From Solenopsis invicta (lineage: Eukaryota > Arthropoda > Insecta > Hymenoptera > Formicidae): 64,000 nucleotides of DNA. Positions within the stretch are counted from its first letter, which is position 1, and each line of letters starts with the position of its first letter. Position numbers and translations under genes: made by a program. Shown one piece after another: positions 41,301 through 52,554 of this stretch. The stretch spans positions 16,919,635 to 16,983,634 of the forward strand of contig NC_052679.1 of assembly GCF_016802725.1 (NCBI RefSeq), given 5' to 3'. The notes beneath the pieces were generated by a model that saw only the letters and a program-made list of their open reading frames with translations, was not told the DNA's origin and did no database searches.

Positions 41301-44300
41301 CGCGAGAACGTCGCGCGATTTGTTTACGTTGATTGATAATCGGCGAGAGAAAGAAAACAAAGCTGTTACGACACTATCGATCGACTCCCCCCTTTATTCC
41401 TGGCTATTATAAAAAGAAGAGAGAGAGAGACGGATGCATCTCTCTCTTGATCCTCATCATCGCGGAGAGGGAAACCCTTTTCGCATTACTTCTGTTCCCT
41501 CTCCCCGACGCAGAGGAAAAAACCTGCGCGGAGTGTCACGTATAATAACAATAATTATTCTTTTTTTCTTCATAGATTTCACGTTATTTTCCAGCGTGAC
41601 AGCGCCGTTCATCGGAATTAATTGTCATGACACTCGTGCAACTATTCGTTAACCGCCGTTTTATCTTAAACGGCGCTCTTTTTCGTGCGCAACGCAGAGA
41701 GAGAGAGATTACGCGCGATAGCGCGTCGGCTCTGAAATATAGCGCTGTCGATTTCGCCCCTATACCCCGCGCGCGCGCGCGTATATGCACGCACGCACGC
41801 CGTATCGGTCGCGATGAAGAAAGAATCAATTGAAGATGCGCTGATGCAAGTTTCGGGCCGGTTGCCATCAGCCATCTGCGGGAGATAAACGAGCGATACG
41901 AGCGTACGAAGATTCACCCCGTGCCGTTTCGCCAGGACGTGTGGAAACACGCGATAAACAGCATATTTCATCGGTTGATAAATATACGTCGCTATCGATT
42001 CTCGCTTTTTTACTTCATTGCGCATCCCCCTCTTCCCCCCCCCCCCCGTTCTCCCTTCGTGTGCAGCGTCCGCTGTAGGGTCAGCTGCGACCGAGCCAGA
42101 CGGGGAAACGACCCCTCGAATCACCCTGTCACCCCACAAAATATTTTGTCTCTCTTTTGTCGTAAAATGCAGGGATGAACGAAATATATGCAGGGAAACT
42201 TGTTGCACAGTGAGGAAAAAAGTCTAAATATTAGCAAGCAAATGTTATTTACTTGTGACGATATCTATATTGATTTGTAAAAACATTCGATTGTAATAAC
42301 GAAATATGCATTTCTGTGAAATGTATCTCATTTTTCTTACCAATTGATTCATTTGCTAGGAATAAAATTTTATTTTGCCGTATTTAAATAATGATTTATT
42401 TCGGTGAAATAAATTTATATCTCTCCAAATTTTTTTTCTCAGTGCAGAAATTACAGCGATAAATTTGTTAAATTGTGCGATCTAATGGAATAACTCCAGA
42501 TTCTAGATTCAATAGAATAATCGTTATAACTTCTGCACTGAGAAAGAAATAATTAAAAAACTCATTTGTAGGATATAAATTTATTTTACTGAAATAATTC
42601 TTGATTTAAATATGGTGAAATAAAATTTTATTCCTAGTAAATGAATCAATGAAAAAAAAATTATATAAATTTCACAGAAAAATATATATGCATCACGGTA
42701 CAATCTTTTTTATAACCAATAATAAATATTGAAGAATACGTCACAAGTAACATTTGCTTTTAAGTATTTTTATTTTTTTCTCAGTATGTGTTATGATTGG
42801 GAAATGTGCCTCATGCCGACGAGATAACGTTACGAAAATAACGCACCGATGATACAAAGATTAATTACGCTTCTAGTATTCTAATCTGAGGGGGAGGGGG
42901 AAGGAGCCACACGATCATTAGACAAATTCCATTTTATCGCTTCTATAATCCGTTGCATTGTCGACTGTCGAGAATGTACGCTATCTCTGCTCGGTGTAGG
43001 AAAGGGTAGGTACTTAGGGCAAACTTAGGACGAGGTATTGATCGGTGACTCATTGATTTTGAGTGAAGTGACCGTGCATTAAAAGCGCATTGTCCGTATA
43101 AGCGTAATTTTAAAAAATTATAATGCCTGAGAGGGCAATGCCACGCATTATAATTTTCCTCTATCATAGATCTTATATTTCAAAGCACTCACATGGTAAC
43201 CAGCGAGCTCTGCTTCGGCTTGAGATCCTTGCACGAAGCCTGCACCATCTCGGATTGAAATGGCAGGGGTCCAGGCTTAAAGTCTATCTCGTGCGTTTTT
43301 GCGTTGAAATTTTCGTTCGTTAATATCTGACAATAAGAACGTAAGAAGAGTTATTCACAAGATTGAAAAGTACAAACTTATCTGCATTGGCACATTTATC
43401 ATTTAAACATGTATAATATTAATATTTTTGTTGTATTCGTTCGACATAAATTGACTGTCGATAAATTTTTAAGGTCTTTTTCTTTTAGGTTTTCCCACTA
43501 AAATTGGGCTGACCGATTTTCACAATTCAAATTTCTTTACACAAAGAAGAGAACACTTCAAACACACATTTATATTATTCTTACCAAATCCACGTTGCAC
43601 GGCTCGTAATTTTTTCCGTGATCGAAATTTACTATGCAAGACGGGGTCACCATTGTGGAAACGAGTAACTCTTTATCCAACTTTGAGGAGAATGACTTCT
43701 TTGGTACAGCTAGAATCGTTTTATAACCGGCGTTGTCTACGCTCCCATATCTAGACAGAATAACAGATATATAAAGAATTACGCATCTAGATAACGTTAA
43801 TCTAGATAATGTAAATAAGAAAGAACAATTTAGCTGAAATACCAAAAAAAAAAACATCTGCTTGGAAAATCATTATGTTGAACTATTTATAAAATTGTAT
43901 CAGATATTCAACTTAATTGCTAGAATGTTAAAACGGTTTGCAACAACATTATCACGATTGCACATTCTACACTACATAATTATTTTGATGATTCAACATA
44001 AAACTATTTTCTGATTTATATCTTAGCTATATTTTTAGACACTGCAATAAAATTATTCTTCCCATTCAATCTTGATATTTTAATTATTATTATTTGAAAT
44101 ATATTTAATATTTACTATATATAAATAGTTGAAATATTCATATTTTAGTGTAAAATTTTTTTTCATAACTGGTAGAACTATAAACAAAGTTATTATTATT
44201 ATAAATATAGCAATCTTAATTATTTGAATAAAAATATGGCACTCCTAATTATTTTGTCACAAATACCAAACACTTTTCTTTCAGTATATGTTATTATAAA

Positions 44301-44941
44301 TTACACCCAGAGAAAAGTTTCTTCGAGCTCAAAAAAATTTGAGTCAAAGAAATTTGCGCATTGCTATACGGTGAAAAAAAAAAGTTTCTTTAATTTGAAG
44401 ACATTTTTTTTATTGTTCCTTTTATTAGAATTAAAGAAATAGTCTGGTTATGCAACACAAATTTTTTTAAAATGAAAGTAATATATTTTTAAAATCAGAA
44501 CAACTAAATAATTTCTTACATTTTTGTCAGCACTTCCTTCGAATTAAAAGAATTATTTATTTAAATTAAACAAATAGTTTGAATAAAAAATTTAATTATT
44601 TTAAAAAGAAAGCTAACAATGTCATTTCTTGAGATCGAATAAATTTTTATTTTTCAAAAACCCAAGTTAAAGAAACGATTTTATCAATTTAAAACACAAC
44701 TATTCTCTGGGTGTATATGAAAATACGATTTATCTCCGTCGCAGATGCATCTCATGCATACATCTTACATGATAGGGCAGCCGGCCGGGCTCGGGTAATC
44801 TAAGTCACTCGTTTCCGAATTGTCGAATATCGTCGGTTCCGGGCTCGTGCGGGATTCCGAGGAGAGTAACGGCGTGCTCTCGGATCCGCTGTCTCGTGTC
44901 AGCGAGGAGTCGCTGCCTGGGTAAACACGGGACTTATACAT
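35389..44941 (-). CDS. SLC38A9: Sodium-coupled neutral amino acid transporter 9 homologue (lysosomal arginine sensor)
   Basis: Lysosomal 11-span amino-acid transporter of the SLC38/AAAP family that couples lumenal arginine to Rag GTPase-mTORC1 signalling. Ten minus-strand coding exons: 44941-44769, 43750-43585, 43326-43193, 38414-38257, 38184-38020, 37953-37897, 37780-37604, 36515-36313, 36232-36128 and 35799-35389. They total 1749 nt (582 aa; human 561) with every phase matching. The N-terminal cytosolic part carries a Ser-rich TPLLSSES segment. SLVTIFSIWNTILGSSLLTMPWGI is the conserved first-span block (seen as SLVTIFSIWNT then GSSLLTMPWG). Later blocks are AYWILMANFLYN, TVPMFLALL, LGTVSVMYLI, FFIHNIV..I..NN..QENN, VYPLLAY..R.QL and IRYTGAL. 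An AG acceptor at 44955-44956 implies a 5' UTR exon further upstream. Intron 3 is 4.8 kb and contains a GC island. Confidence 0.93.
37125..37500. mobile_element. Nested inverted-repeat elements in an SLC38A9 intron
   Basis: Three inverse pairs are stacked. The outer pair is GTAAAGTTTAAATATTTAT at 37125 against its complement ending at 37500. A foldback of about 64 bp lies at 37151-37214 (GACATTTG..TCCAGACGAT against ATCGTCTGGACGCAAATGTC). The third element has ends CCTCAGTGCGATAAGAAT at 37235 and its exact complement ending at 37428. All lie within intron 7 (36516-37603) of SLC38A9. No protein is encoded. Confidence 0.65.
37840..37892. repeat. (CTAT)n / (TA)n microsatellite
   Basis: About seven CTAT units run into ATATAT, directly beside the donor of the 57-nt exon 37953-37897 of SLC38A9. 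Confidence 0.9.
40370..42120. promoter_or_regulatory. GC-rich island in intron 3 of SLC38A9
   Basis: A sharp change from AT-rich DNA to CpG-rich DNA, with open frames on both strands that reflect base composition more than coding. It includes GT and CT microsatellites (40.96-40.98 and 41.20-41.23 kb), CGCG runs and a C-run near 42.04 kb. On the plus strand ACG|GTGAGT at 41058/41059 is a strong donor after a short frame (MQHDDLVRGKAREVAAHAT). An alternative SLC38A9 promoter or an antisense/nested transcript start are both possible; no coding gene is proved. Confidence 0.45.
42207..42789. mobile_element. Large foldback element, ~250-bp arms
   Basis: 42207-42460 is complementary along its length to 42520-42789, apart from small indels. 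Outer ends are ACAGTGAGGAAAAAA and the complement of ACATACTGAGAAAAAA. Inner ends are CTCAGTGCAGAA and TTCTGCACTGAG. Shared internal words include AGCAAATGTTA, GGAATAAAATTTTATT and ATAAATTTATATC. There is no coding content. Part of it (42286-42435) recurs at 46.50-46.64 kb. Confidence 0.75.
43873..44001. mobile_element. 129-bp MITE, copy 1
   Basis: TTATGTTGAA and TTCAACATAA mark the ends. The interior is homologous to 46275-46392 (TGTATCA.AT.T.AACTT.ATTGCT.GAATG, then TTTGCA.CAAC). It lies in the 5'-most intron of the SLC38A9 coding region. Confidence 0.65.
44303..44714. mobile_element. 412-bp non-autonomous element, copy 1
   Basis: The exact 12-bp inverted ends ACACCCAGAGAA and TTCTCTGGGTGT bound a sequence homologous to 47561-47964. 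Shared words include GCTATACGGT/GTTATACGGT, AGAATTAAAGAAA, AATTTCTTACATTT and TTATCAATTTAAA. It lies in SLC38A9 intron 1. Confidence 0.7.
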
Positions 44942-46050
44942 AATGTCTCTGAAGCTGACAAAAAAAAAGAGATTTTCGTTGTAAGGAGGAAGAGTCTCTT
45001 TCGTTTAACACCTCGAGGGAGGCCTCCTCAAACGCAGCAGCTTCTCGGATCAGCGGCGGCGGATCGAGAGCGGATGAGACACGAGGGACATGCGAACACT
45101 TAACTTCGAAAGGAAGCACGAGGCTAAACGACGAAGCGATCTACGTTGCATTAAACTGTACACTCATGTTGAATGAGATTTCTTCTCACGTCATCGCCTT
45201 CTTTCCCTCCTATCTTTTTTTCCCCTCTCTTTTTGACGCAAAATTTTATTAAGTGCGAGCGCGTATCACCCCTCGAGGTGCGAGCGCCAGATAGCCGCGG
45301 ATTCAATAAATGCCCCTCATGACACGTACCACGGTCTTATCGGTAACGATAAACGTATAATCTTTTTTCGTACCAAATTAAACGATTAGCCGGTCCAGAT
45401 TAACTGGTCGTGTGAAAAGCTGTCGGCTGGAGTCTTTATTAGAGCGGCACGATAATCCGCGGTATCAGCGTGCCACCCGCGGCCGCGGTGAAACTGAAAG
45501 AAATTCCAACTCACTGTCTTCTTCTTCGCTTGTTTGTTTTTCCCTCTAACACGATCGATCACGACCTGATGTCCCCCTGACGATGCGGACGACTGGGTAC
45601 CATCGGCACAGAGTGGGACGCTTCTCGCTCCCGCGGAACGCGGCTGATGCCAACCGATCGCGCGCCCTCGTCCGCGTCGGAAAACTGGGTTTTGGAGTAG
45701 GTACGTCCCCGTTTTATAAACTCGCGGACTTTGTATCGGCGGTACCATACCCTTGACTTGAACACACTCCTCCCTCCAAGCGACGTTTTTCAACGATTCG
45801 CGATCACGCGCCGCGCGCATCCGTCGAGTATACGAGCGCGGCTAAAAACCGCTGGCCGACCCGATCGGTCGCGACGATCGCATGACTTTCGCGCGGATGC
45901 TCTCTTTTTCCGGCTCTTACTCTTTCCCTTCGGTAACGACGATCTCTCGCGGCGCCAGGACACCCGTGCTTTTTCCACGTGGAGGACCGCACTCCTTCCC
46001 TCGATCTCGCCGTTCTCTACTTACGATTTGAAACTTCTTCGATTCTCTCG
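44942..46050 (-). promoter_or_regulatory. Presumed SLC38A9 promoter and 5' UTR exons
   Basis: The coding start at 44941 sits 13 bases inside an exon that begins at an AG acceptor, so the transcript starts further upstream. GC-rich sequence at 45.25-46.03 kb is the best candidate. A minus-strand donor ACA|GTGAGT at 45515/45514 could end the first exon. Open frames here run on both strands and are not convincing as proteins. Confidence 0.4.
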
Positions 46051-46151
46051 GGGCGAAAATTGCATTGACACCTGCGTCAATACGCACTATTTATCTTTTC
46101 TTTTCTTTTTTTAATTTGTATTATAGAGACGAAATTTTATTCTACATTTCT

Positions 46152-46668
46152 ACACTGAGAAAAGAAGTCAAAGTATTAGCACACTCTCTTTTTAAACGAA
46201 AGAAGTATATTCTTAAAATCAGAACAGCCAAATCGTATCTTACATTTTTGTCAGTACTTCGTGTTGAAAATAATTATGTTGGATCAGTGAAAAATTGTAT
46301 CATATTTAACTTGATTGCTGGAATGACAAAACTATTTGCAGCAACCACGCCTCCTGAGCGTTCTACACAAATTATTTTGATGATCCAACGTAAAATTATT
46401 TTCTGATTCTAACTAAATTTTTAGATGCCGCGGTAAAATTGTTCTTTCCGCGCAAGCGAATGCTACTTGAGATGTTTCCTTCGATATTTATTAGTTATAA
46501 AAAAATTAATTATAACGAAATATACATTTCTGTAAAATATGTATATCTCATTTTTTAATTAATTGATTTATTTGTTAGAAATGAAATTTTGTTTCGTCAT
46601 ATTTAAATATTTATTTCAATAAAATTTATATTTCATAAATAAATTTTTAAGTATTCTTTTCTGAATGT
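46152..46668. mobile_element. ~517-bp composite element with ACACTGAGAAAAG-type ends
   Basis: ACACTGAGAAAAG at 46152 is answered by TTCTTTTCTGAATGT ending at 46668. The left half shares TTACATTTTTGTCAGTACTTC with the 44.3 and 47.6 kb elements. The right part (46.50-46.64 kb) matches one arm of the 42.2 kb foldback. A 118-bp MITE (46275-46392) is inserted within. Confidence 0.55.
46275..46392. mobile_element. 118-bp MITE, copy 2
   Basis: TTATGTTGGATCA and TGATCCAACGTAA form the ends, with one mismatch. The interior is homologous to the copy at 43873-44001. Nested inside the 46.15-46.67 kb element. Confidence 0.65.
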
Positions 46669-47560
46669 AAAAGGAAATAGGAATCATCAATCGATCGTCA
46701 AAGTATTATCAACGCGAATCACAGCGGTGTTTACGAACCTAATTGTGCTCGCTTGCAAAATTATTTTCGCGATGATTGTGTGAAATAATTCCGTGAATGA
46801 ATTTCCATTTTATTTGCCACCACGTTTTTACCGCGGGAATTTCCCGAGGTCTTGGGGGGAGCAAAGCTTTTAGAAGAGATTTTTATCATTAGAAATTGAT
46901 AATAATATATTTTCCTAATATATTTTTTTTAATAATGCTCGCGAAACACAGGCTTCCCTTTCCCAGCAATTGACGTGATCTTCCTTTTATTATTAGCAAA
47001 CGTCGAACTCGCGACCCTATCCACTTATCTCTTAGCGGCGCGTACATAAGACGTCCGACAGACAGACGCTCTGTACATTTGCTATCTTAATTTATAGCAA
47101 TGTAAAGTATGCTGACGTCAAACACACGAATTAAATTCGTGATTTGTTTTTTTATTTTTTTTATTTTTATCAACTTCTTAAACGGCTTTCAGCTTGGAGC
47201 AGCCAATTGTCACGCAAACCATCTATTCTCTCTCGTTTATCGAACGCAGTGACAATAATCCCACGATTCATGCGATATATTTGGACCGAAAGAAATCTCG
47301 CCTATTTCTATCTTCCCAATTAGCTTCCGCGTTGTTAATCAACACGTCATTTATCTACAAAACTGTTATCTATGTATTACGTACACGCGATTACGCGAAC
47401 GTTCATTCTCGCTTCGTCGTTCTGCCTGCTCATTCGCTCGAAAAGCGTCTGCTGTTTCATGCAAATTCGATTTTGTAATAAAAAAAAATGCAAAATGCGA
47501 AAAAGCAGAAAGCTAATCAACGAGCAACACGAACTCGTAAATTATATTTTATTTTGTATT
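46669..47560. other. Intergenic sequence without a supported gene
   Basis: AT-rich with a few GC-richer patches (46.7-46.85 kb, 47.0-47.08 kb). An open frame of 94 codons at 47194-47478 has no recognisable motif and no splice context. Confidence 0.4.
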
Positions 47561-47964
47561 ACATCTAGAGAAAGTTTTCCTCCAGTCAAACAATATTTCT
47601 TTGAATCAAAGAAATTTGTAAATTGTTATACGGTTAAAGAAAAGTTTCTTTAATCTGAAAAAATTTTTTGGTTGTTCATTAGAATTAAAGAAACAGTTTG
47701 ATTGTGCAACGCAAATTTTTTTTTTTAATAAAAGAAATGTATTTTTAATACCAGAATAACTAAATTATTTCTTACATTTCTGTCCGTACTGAATTAAATC
47801 ATTAATGAACAATCATTTAAACTGATAATTTGTTTGCTTTTAATAAGGCTAACGCCATTTTCTAAAATCAAATAAATTTTTATTTTTTGCAGAGATATTT
47901 TCACTTTAAAAAAGAATCAAGTTGAAGAAATGATTTCATCAATTTAAACATAATTTTTGGATGT
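47561..47964. mobile_element. ~404-bp non-autonomous element, copy 2
   Basis: A diverged copy of the element at 44303-44714, in the same orientation. Its ends (ACATCTAGAGAA and TTTTTGGATGT) have decayed relative to copy 1. Confidence 0.6.
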
Positions 47965-48900
47965 ACAAGTATTATTCTCTTTTTAAGAATAATTCTTGGC
48001 TTTCTTATATCGACTTTTATATATGTACAATACACATAGAGGATAGACAAAATAATGCGATTACTTGAGAAATACAGTACTTATTTTATTATTAAGAAAT
48101 AATCTTATTGTTTATCTTTAATACAGATTTTATCCTTGTTTAGAATAAGAAACAATGCTTTACATAAAGTTACATCATTTTTCTAGCAGAATACTTTTTA
48201 ATGATATTGGATGCTTAAAAGATATTGAGGATAAAATCTGTTTTCCTCTTTACCTTCCAAAACTGCTCATTATGACTCAATAATATTTAAATCAAATAGC
48301 TACGTTGGTCGAGAAAAAAGTTTTGAACAACGGGCTAACAATTTTGGACAATAGTGCAAGAGAAACAAAATTTCTTACTCTAACATCACTTACATAATTA
48401 GTGTAAAGATGTTTTGCCAAAAGAATAATATAACATTTTATTGACGCAACAATTCCAGCATTGTTTGACCTTTTATTCCAAACAAGGATAATATATAACA
48501 AAATAAATTATGGATTAATTCTTTATTAACAAAAAAGTAGCGTATTTTCTAAGTGTTATCATTTATTTTATTCTCTGCATACATATATACTATTAATTTA
48601 ATATATATTTGTATCGATTTTTTCTTATTTAATTTTTTAAGCAGGGTTATTAATATAAAGACAATTAAGGAAAAGTTTTTTCATTTAAAATCGGATACCT
48701 ATAATAAAAATGTGCATGTTTTCTGCCAAAGAAAAAAAAAGAGACTGTCGAGTTTGAAATAAGCTTTAGCATAGCCAGAATTTTATATTTTCAGTCTCTT
48801 TTTTTTCACGATTAAATTATTTAAAATTATAATTACAGTAAATCATTTAAATTACCTTTGCAACATCGTGACGATTGTGAAACTGGAATTACCCATATTA
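47965..48900. other. AT-rich intergenic sequence upstream of Pgm1
   Basis: No supported gene. It includes one hairpin, AAAAAAAAGAGACTG at 48733 against CAGTCTCTTTTTTTT ending at 48806. Confidence 0.45.
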
Positions 48901-49328
48901 CCGATATTTAATTACCAAAATGATCATCCGTCTTTTTCGTGGGTCTCCGCCCCTCTACTTCGACATGTGGAGTGCCAATGATAACCGAGGTGTCAACGAC
49001 AGCTCCGTCGACCCATATGATTTCGGTCGTGGCGTGCACGTGCGCGCGAGCTACCGCCATTGTTTCGGTGCCGTCCTCGCCGCAACAGCTGGCGCGCGCG
49101 ATCTTCCAAAATGGCGGCGACCGGGCACTCGTGCCCTTGCGTGTCATTGACAGGCAAAGTTCAGCTCGCCAACAGTTATCGGGCGACTGTCGCAAGTGCT
49201 TGGTCCCCGTTCAGCCTGCCTCCTCGCTGGTCGCGATCAACGGACTAACCTCAATTTCCGACTCCCCGTCTCATCGTTTCCTCCCTTTGCTGTCGGTTGC
49301 AGCACGCCCACGAAATCAACGTGCGAGC
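48901..49328 (+). promoter_or_regulatory. Pgm1 promoter and 5' UTR
   Basis: GC-rich sequence before the Pgm1 start codon. CAAAATGGCGGC at 49107-49118 resembles a YY1/Pho site (CAAGATGGCGGC), a common element near transcription starts of housekeeping genes. The plus strand stays open from 48939 into the Pgm1 frame, so a longer N terminus cannot be excluded from sequence alone. The family's usual length favours 49329. Confidence 0.45.
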
Positions 49329-52300
49329 ATGACCACGATGGTAGAGTCGCCGGTTTCGAGCCTGACGGTGAACACCCGGGTGTACGAGGGCCAGAAGCCG
49401 GGCACCTCGGGTCTGCGGAAGGCTGTCAAGGTCTTCGAGCAGGAGCACTACACGGAGAATTTCGTGCAGGCGATCTTGCAAGCCGATCAGGTAACCTCGA
49501 GTCCTGGTTACACCCTGGTCGTCGGCGGCGACGGGCGATATTATGGGAGGGAAGCGGTGGCGAAGATCATCCGGATCGCCGCGGCAAATGCGGTAAGTAC
49601 TTGTCTGCTGTATCACGGATTGACATGGACCACGAGCACCGGAAAAACAGGATAGCCATCTCAATTATTTTTATAGTATCAGAATAAAAAAGTATGACAA
49701 GCATCATGCAAATTATTAAAAATGTTTTCATGTTAAACTATCATATTAACATGTGGTAGAGTGTTGAATACACGAGCAAAAAATATGGAGACAATATTAG
49801 ATACTGCAATAGTCGGGGAAGCAATATTCAGGAGACTGGTGATAAGTTTATATCCATTATCTGTCAATCAGTCCAATATCTTATATTTTTATTTTTTTTG
49901 TTATGTTTAAACAATTTTTTTATCAATTTTCAAACTTGTTGTTTTGTTTTGTGTATATTAAATTTTTTATTTAAATAATAATGAAAAAGAATATTATGTA
50001 TTTTAAAAAATTACAAAATAAGCATATCAACTGTGCTTAAAGCGCCAATAATTTACTGTATTTAGTGCTGTGTGACTAAGAAATACAAAAATGATTGATG
50101 ACAACAATTATGTTTCACAGTTTTGACAAACTTAAGATTTGATGTCAGAAAATGTAGGAGTCCATGGTTTTTTTATGTAATACATGTGTATTATATTTAT
50201 TTGATGACTTAATATTGACAATTTTATTTCAAGAAAAGTAATATAGTGTATAATTCTCTTGCAAGAGATTATTTGTAGACAATGACAAAAGAGCTTATGA
50301 TATGTAAAAATATCAAATAGAATATATTACAAATTATAATTATTTACAAATTTTTTTTTTAGGTAAGCAAGTTAATAGTTGGTCAACATGGCATTCTCTC
50401 GACACCAGCAGTGTCAACTATAATACGAAAGTATAAAACGCAAGGTGGGATTGTCTTAACTGCGTCGCACAATCCCGGTGGTCCCGATGCCGACTTTGGC
50501 ATTAAATTTAATTGCTCCAACGGCGGACCCGCTCCGGATAGTGTAACAAATAAAATCTACGAGATCACTAAAACGCTGCAGTGTTATAAAATTATTCCCG
50601 ACATTGGTGTAGATATTGACAAAGTGCAGAGTATCTCTTTCCGAGTAGATGACAGACCCTTCACCGTTGATATAATTGATTCCGTGAACGATTATGTGGA
50701 GCTTATGAAGGAGATTTTTGATTTTGAGAGTATCAAGAAATTGTTGCAGGGTAGCGCAGATAGGCCAGCGTTTAAGATTCTCATCAATTCAATGAATGGA
50801 GGTTAGTTATTATGTAATTTTGTATTTAGCTTCTGTTTTTGTTGTCCGTAATATATCATTGTAATAAGAGCTTTCTCGATAATTTCCAGTTACGGGGCCG
50901 TACGTAAAGCGAATATTTAGTACCGAATTAGGCGTCGATGACACTAGTTTAGTGAATATAGAGCCGTTAGAAAATTTCGGTGGTTTACACCCCGATCCAA
51001 ATTTAACTTATGCCAAAGATTTAGTGAATGCTATGAAGGAAGGACCGTACGACTTTGGTGCAGCTTTTGATGGAGACGGAGACAGAAATATGGTAAGCAA
51101 AATTCATAAAGAAAGTGGTTCAAAAAGATTGTTAGAAGAAATTATCTCACTAAATTGCACTTGTACTTACAGATCTTGGGCAAGAAAGCTTTTTTCGTTA
51201 CTCCTTCCGATTCCTTAGCGGTGTTAGCTGCTAATCTAAAATTAATTCCATATTTCCAAAAGACTGGCGTTAAAGGATATGCTAGATCAATGCCAACGGC
51301 TGCGGCTGTCGATAGAGTCGCCGCTAAAGACGGGGTAAAGTTTTTCGAAGTTCCAACTGGATGGAAATACTTCGGTACGGCAGAATTTTTATCTTACGAG
51401 AGTAAAAAGTCAACAATTTTACAATATCTATTTAACACAACTTTTATAGGAAACTTAATGGATGCTGGGGATCTGTCGCTATGCGGGGAGGAAAGTTTCG
51501 GTACCGGTTCCGATCATATTCGCGAGAAAGATGGAATATGGGCATGCTTAGCATGGCTCAATGTAATCGCAAAACTAGGAAAATCCGTCGAAAACATTTT
51601 ATTGGATCACTGGAAGGTTTATGGAAGAAATTTCTTTACTAGGTACGTACACATACATACTCTATTATTTTTGAATACGTTTGTAGACGATGTTTACTAT
51701 ACTGGAAAAAATCAGAAAAATCATGGATTTTCATGAGATTTTATTGATTATTCAGGAAAATTTTTGGAATTTTACTTAAATTCTATTTTTTAATAAAATT
51801 CTTTGAACATTTTTTCTCAATAATGCAAAATCGTTTAGCAATAAGTCTGGCATATGTATACATTCATATACTTTCACGTATATTCCGACTCGGTAGTTTT
51901 TGTAAAACATTAGTGACAGTAGAAAACAATACATTATTCTAAAAAAAATCTTTAATCAGGAATTTAAAAAAAAAACAGGGAATTCTCTGGATATCGGTTT
52001 ATCAAATTTGAGTAAACACCCTGATTTTAAATACTTTTTAATTCAACATTTTCAAATTTTTGGATGCTAATTACAGGTATGATTATGAAAATTGTGATTC
52101 CGCGTGTGCGGATAAAATGATGCAAAACATCGAGGCTCTGATTCAGAAGCCGGATTTTATCGGCAAAAAGCTGCAGTGCGAAGGTAAAGAGTATATTGTT
52201 AAGCAGGCGGACAATTACTCCTACACGGATCCTGTTGATAGTAGCAAAGCTACGAAACAGGTATGTTACACGATTGTATTAGTATAATCCTAAATTTTCA

Positions 52301-52554
52301 AGCTGGCTATAATATATTTTGTACATTAGGGGTTACGGATATTATTTGCGGATGGCTCTCGCATAATATTCCGCTTATCCGGAACGGGAAGTTCTGGTGC
52401 CACTATCCGTATGTATATCGATAGTTACGAGAATGATCCGGCTACTTTCGAGAAAGACGCACAACTGGTCTTGAAACCTTTGATTAATATCGCATTAGAA
52501 TTAAGCGAACTTCGTCAGCACACCGGTCGCGATGCGCCTACTGTGATTACATAA
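49329..52554 (+). CDS. Pgm1: Phosphoglucomutase 1
   Basis: Interconverts glucose 1-phosphate and glucose 6-phosphate, linking glycogen/trehalose metabolism with glycolysis; cytosolic. Seven exons: 49329-49592, 50363-50801, 50890-51092, 51173-51374, 51450-51642, 52077-52260 and 52330-52554. They total 1710 nt (569 aa; human 562). Markers in order: KPGTSGLRK near the N terminus, VVGGDGRYY, the phosphoserine loop TASHNPGG (exon 2), the Mg-binding loop DGDGDR (exon 3), the sugar-binding CGEESFGTGSDHIREKDG (exon 5) and the phosphate-binding loop RLSGTGSSGATIR (exon 7). Start chosen by domain alignment and family length; a second in-frame ATG follows three codons later. Intron 4 is 75 nt and open in frame. 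Confidence 0.96.

Noticed and set aside
45386..46114. Frames up to 144 codons in the GC-rich SLC38A9 upstream region
   Set aside because: Mutually overlapping on both strands, no domain; more likely promoter/5' UTR.
48908..49195. 95-codon minus-strand frame opposite the Pgm1 5' UTR
   Set aside because: No homology recognised; GC-rich antisense shadow.
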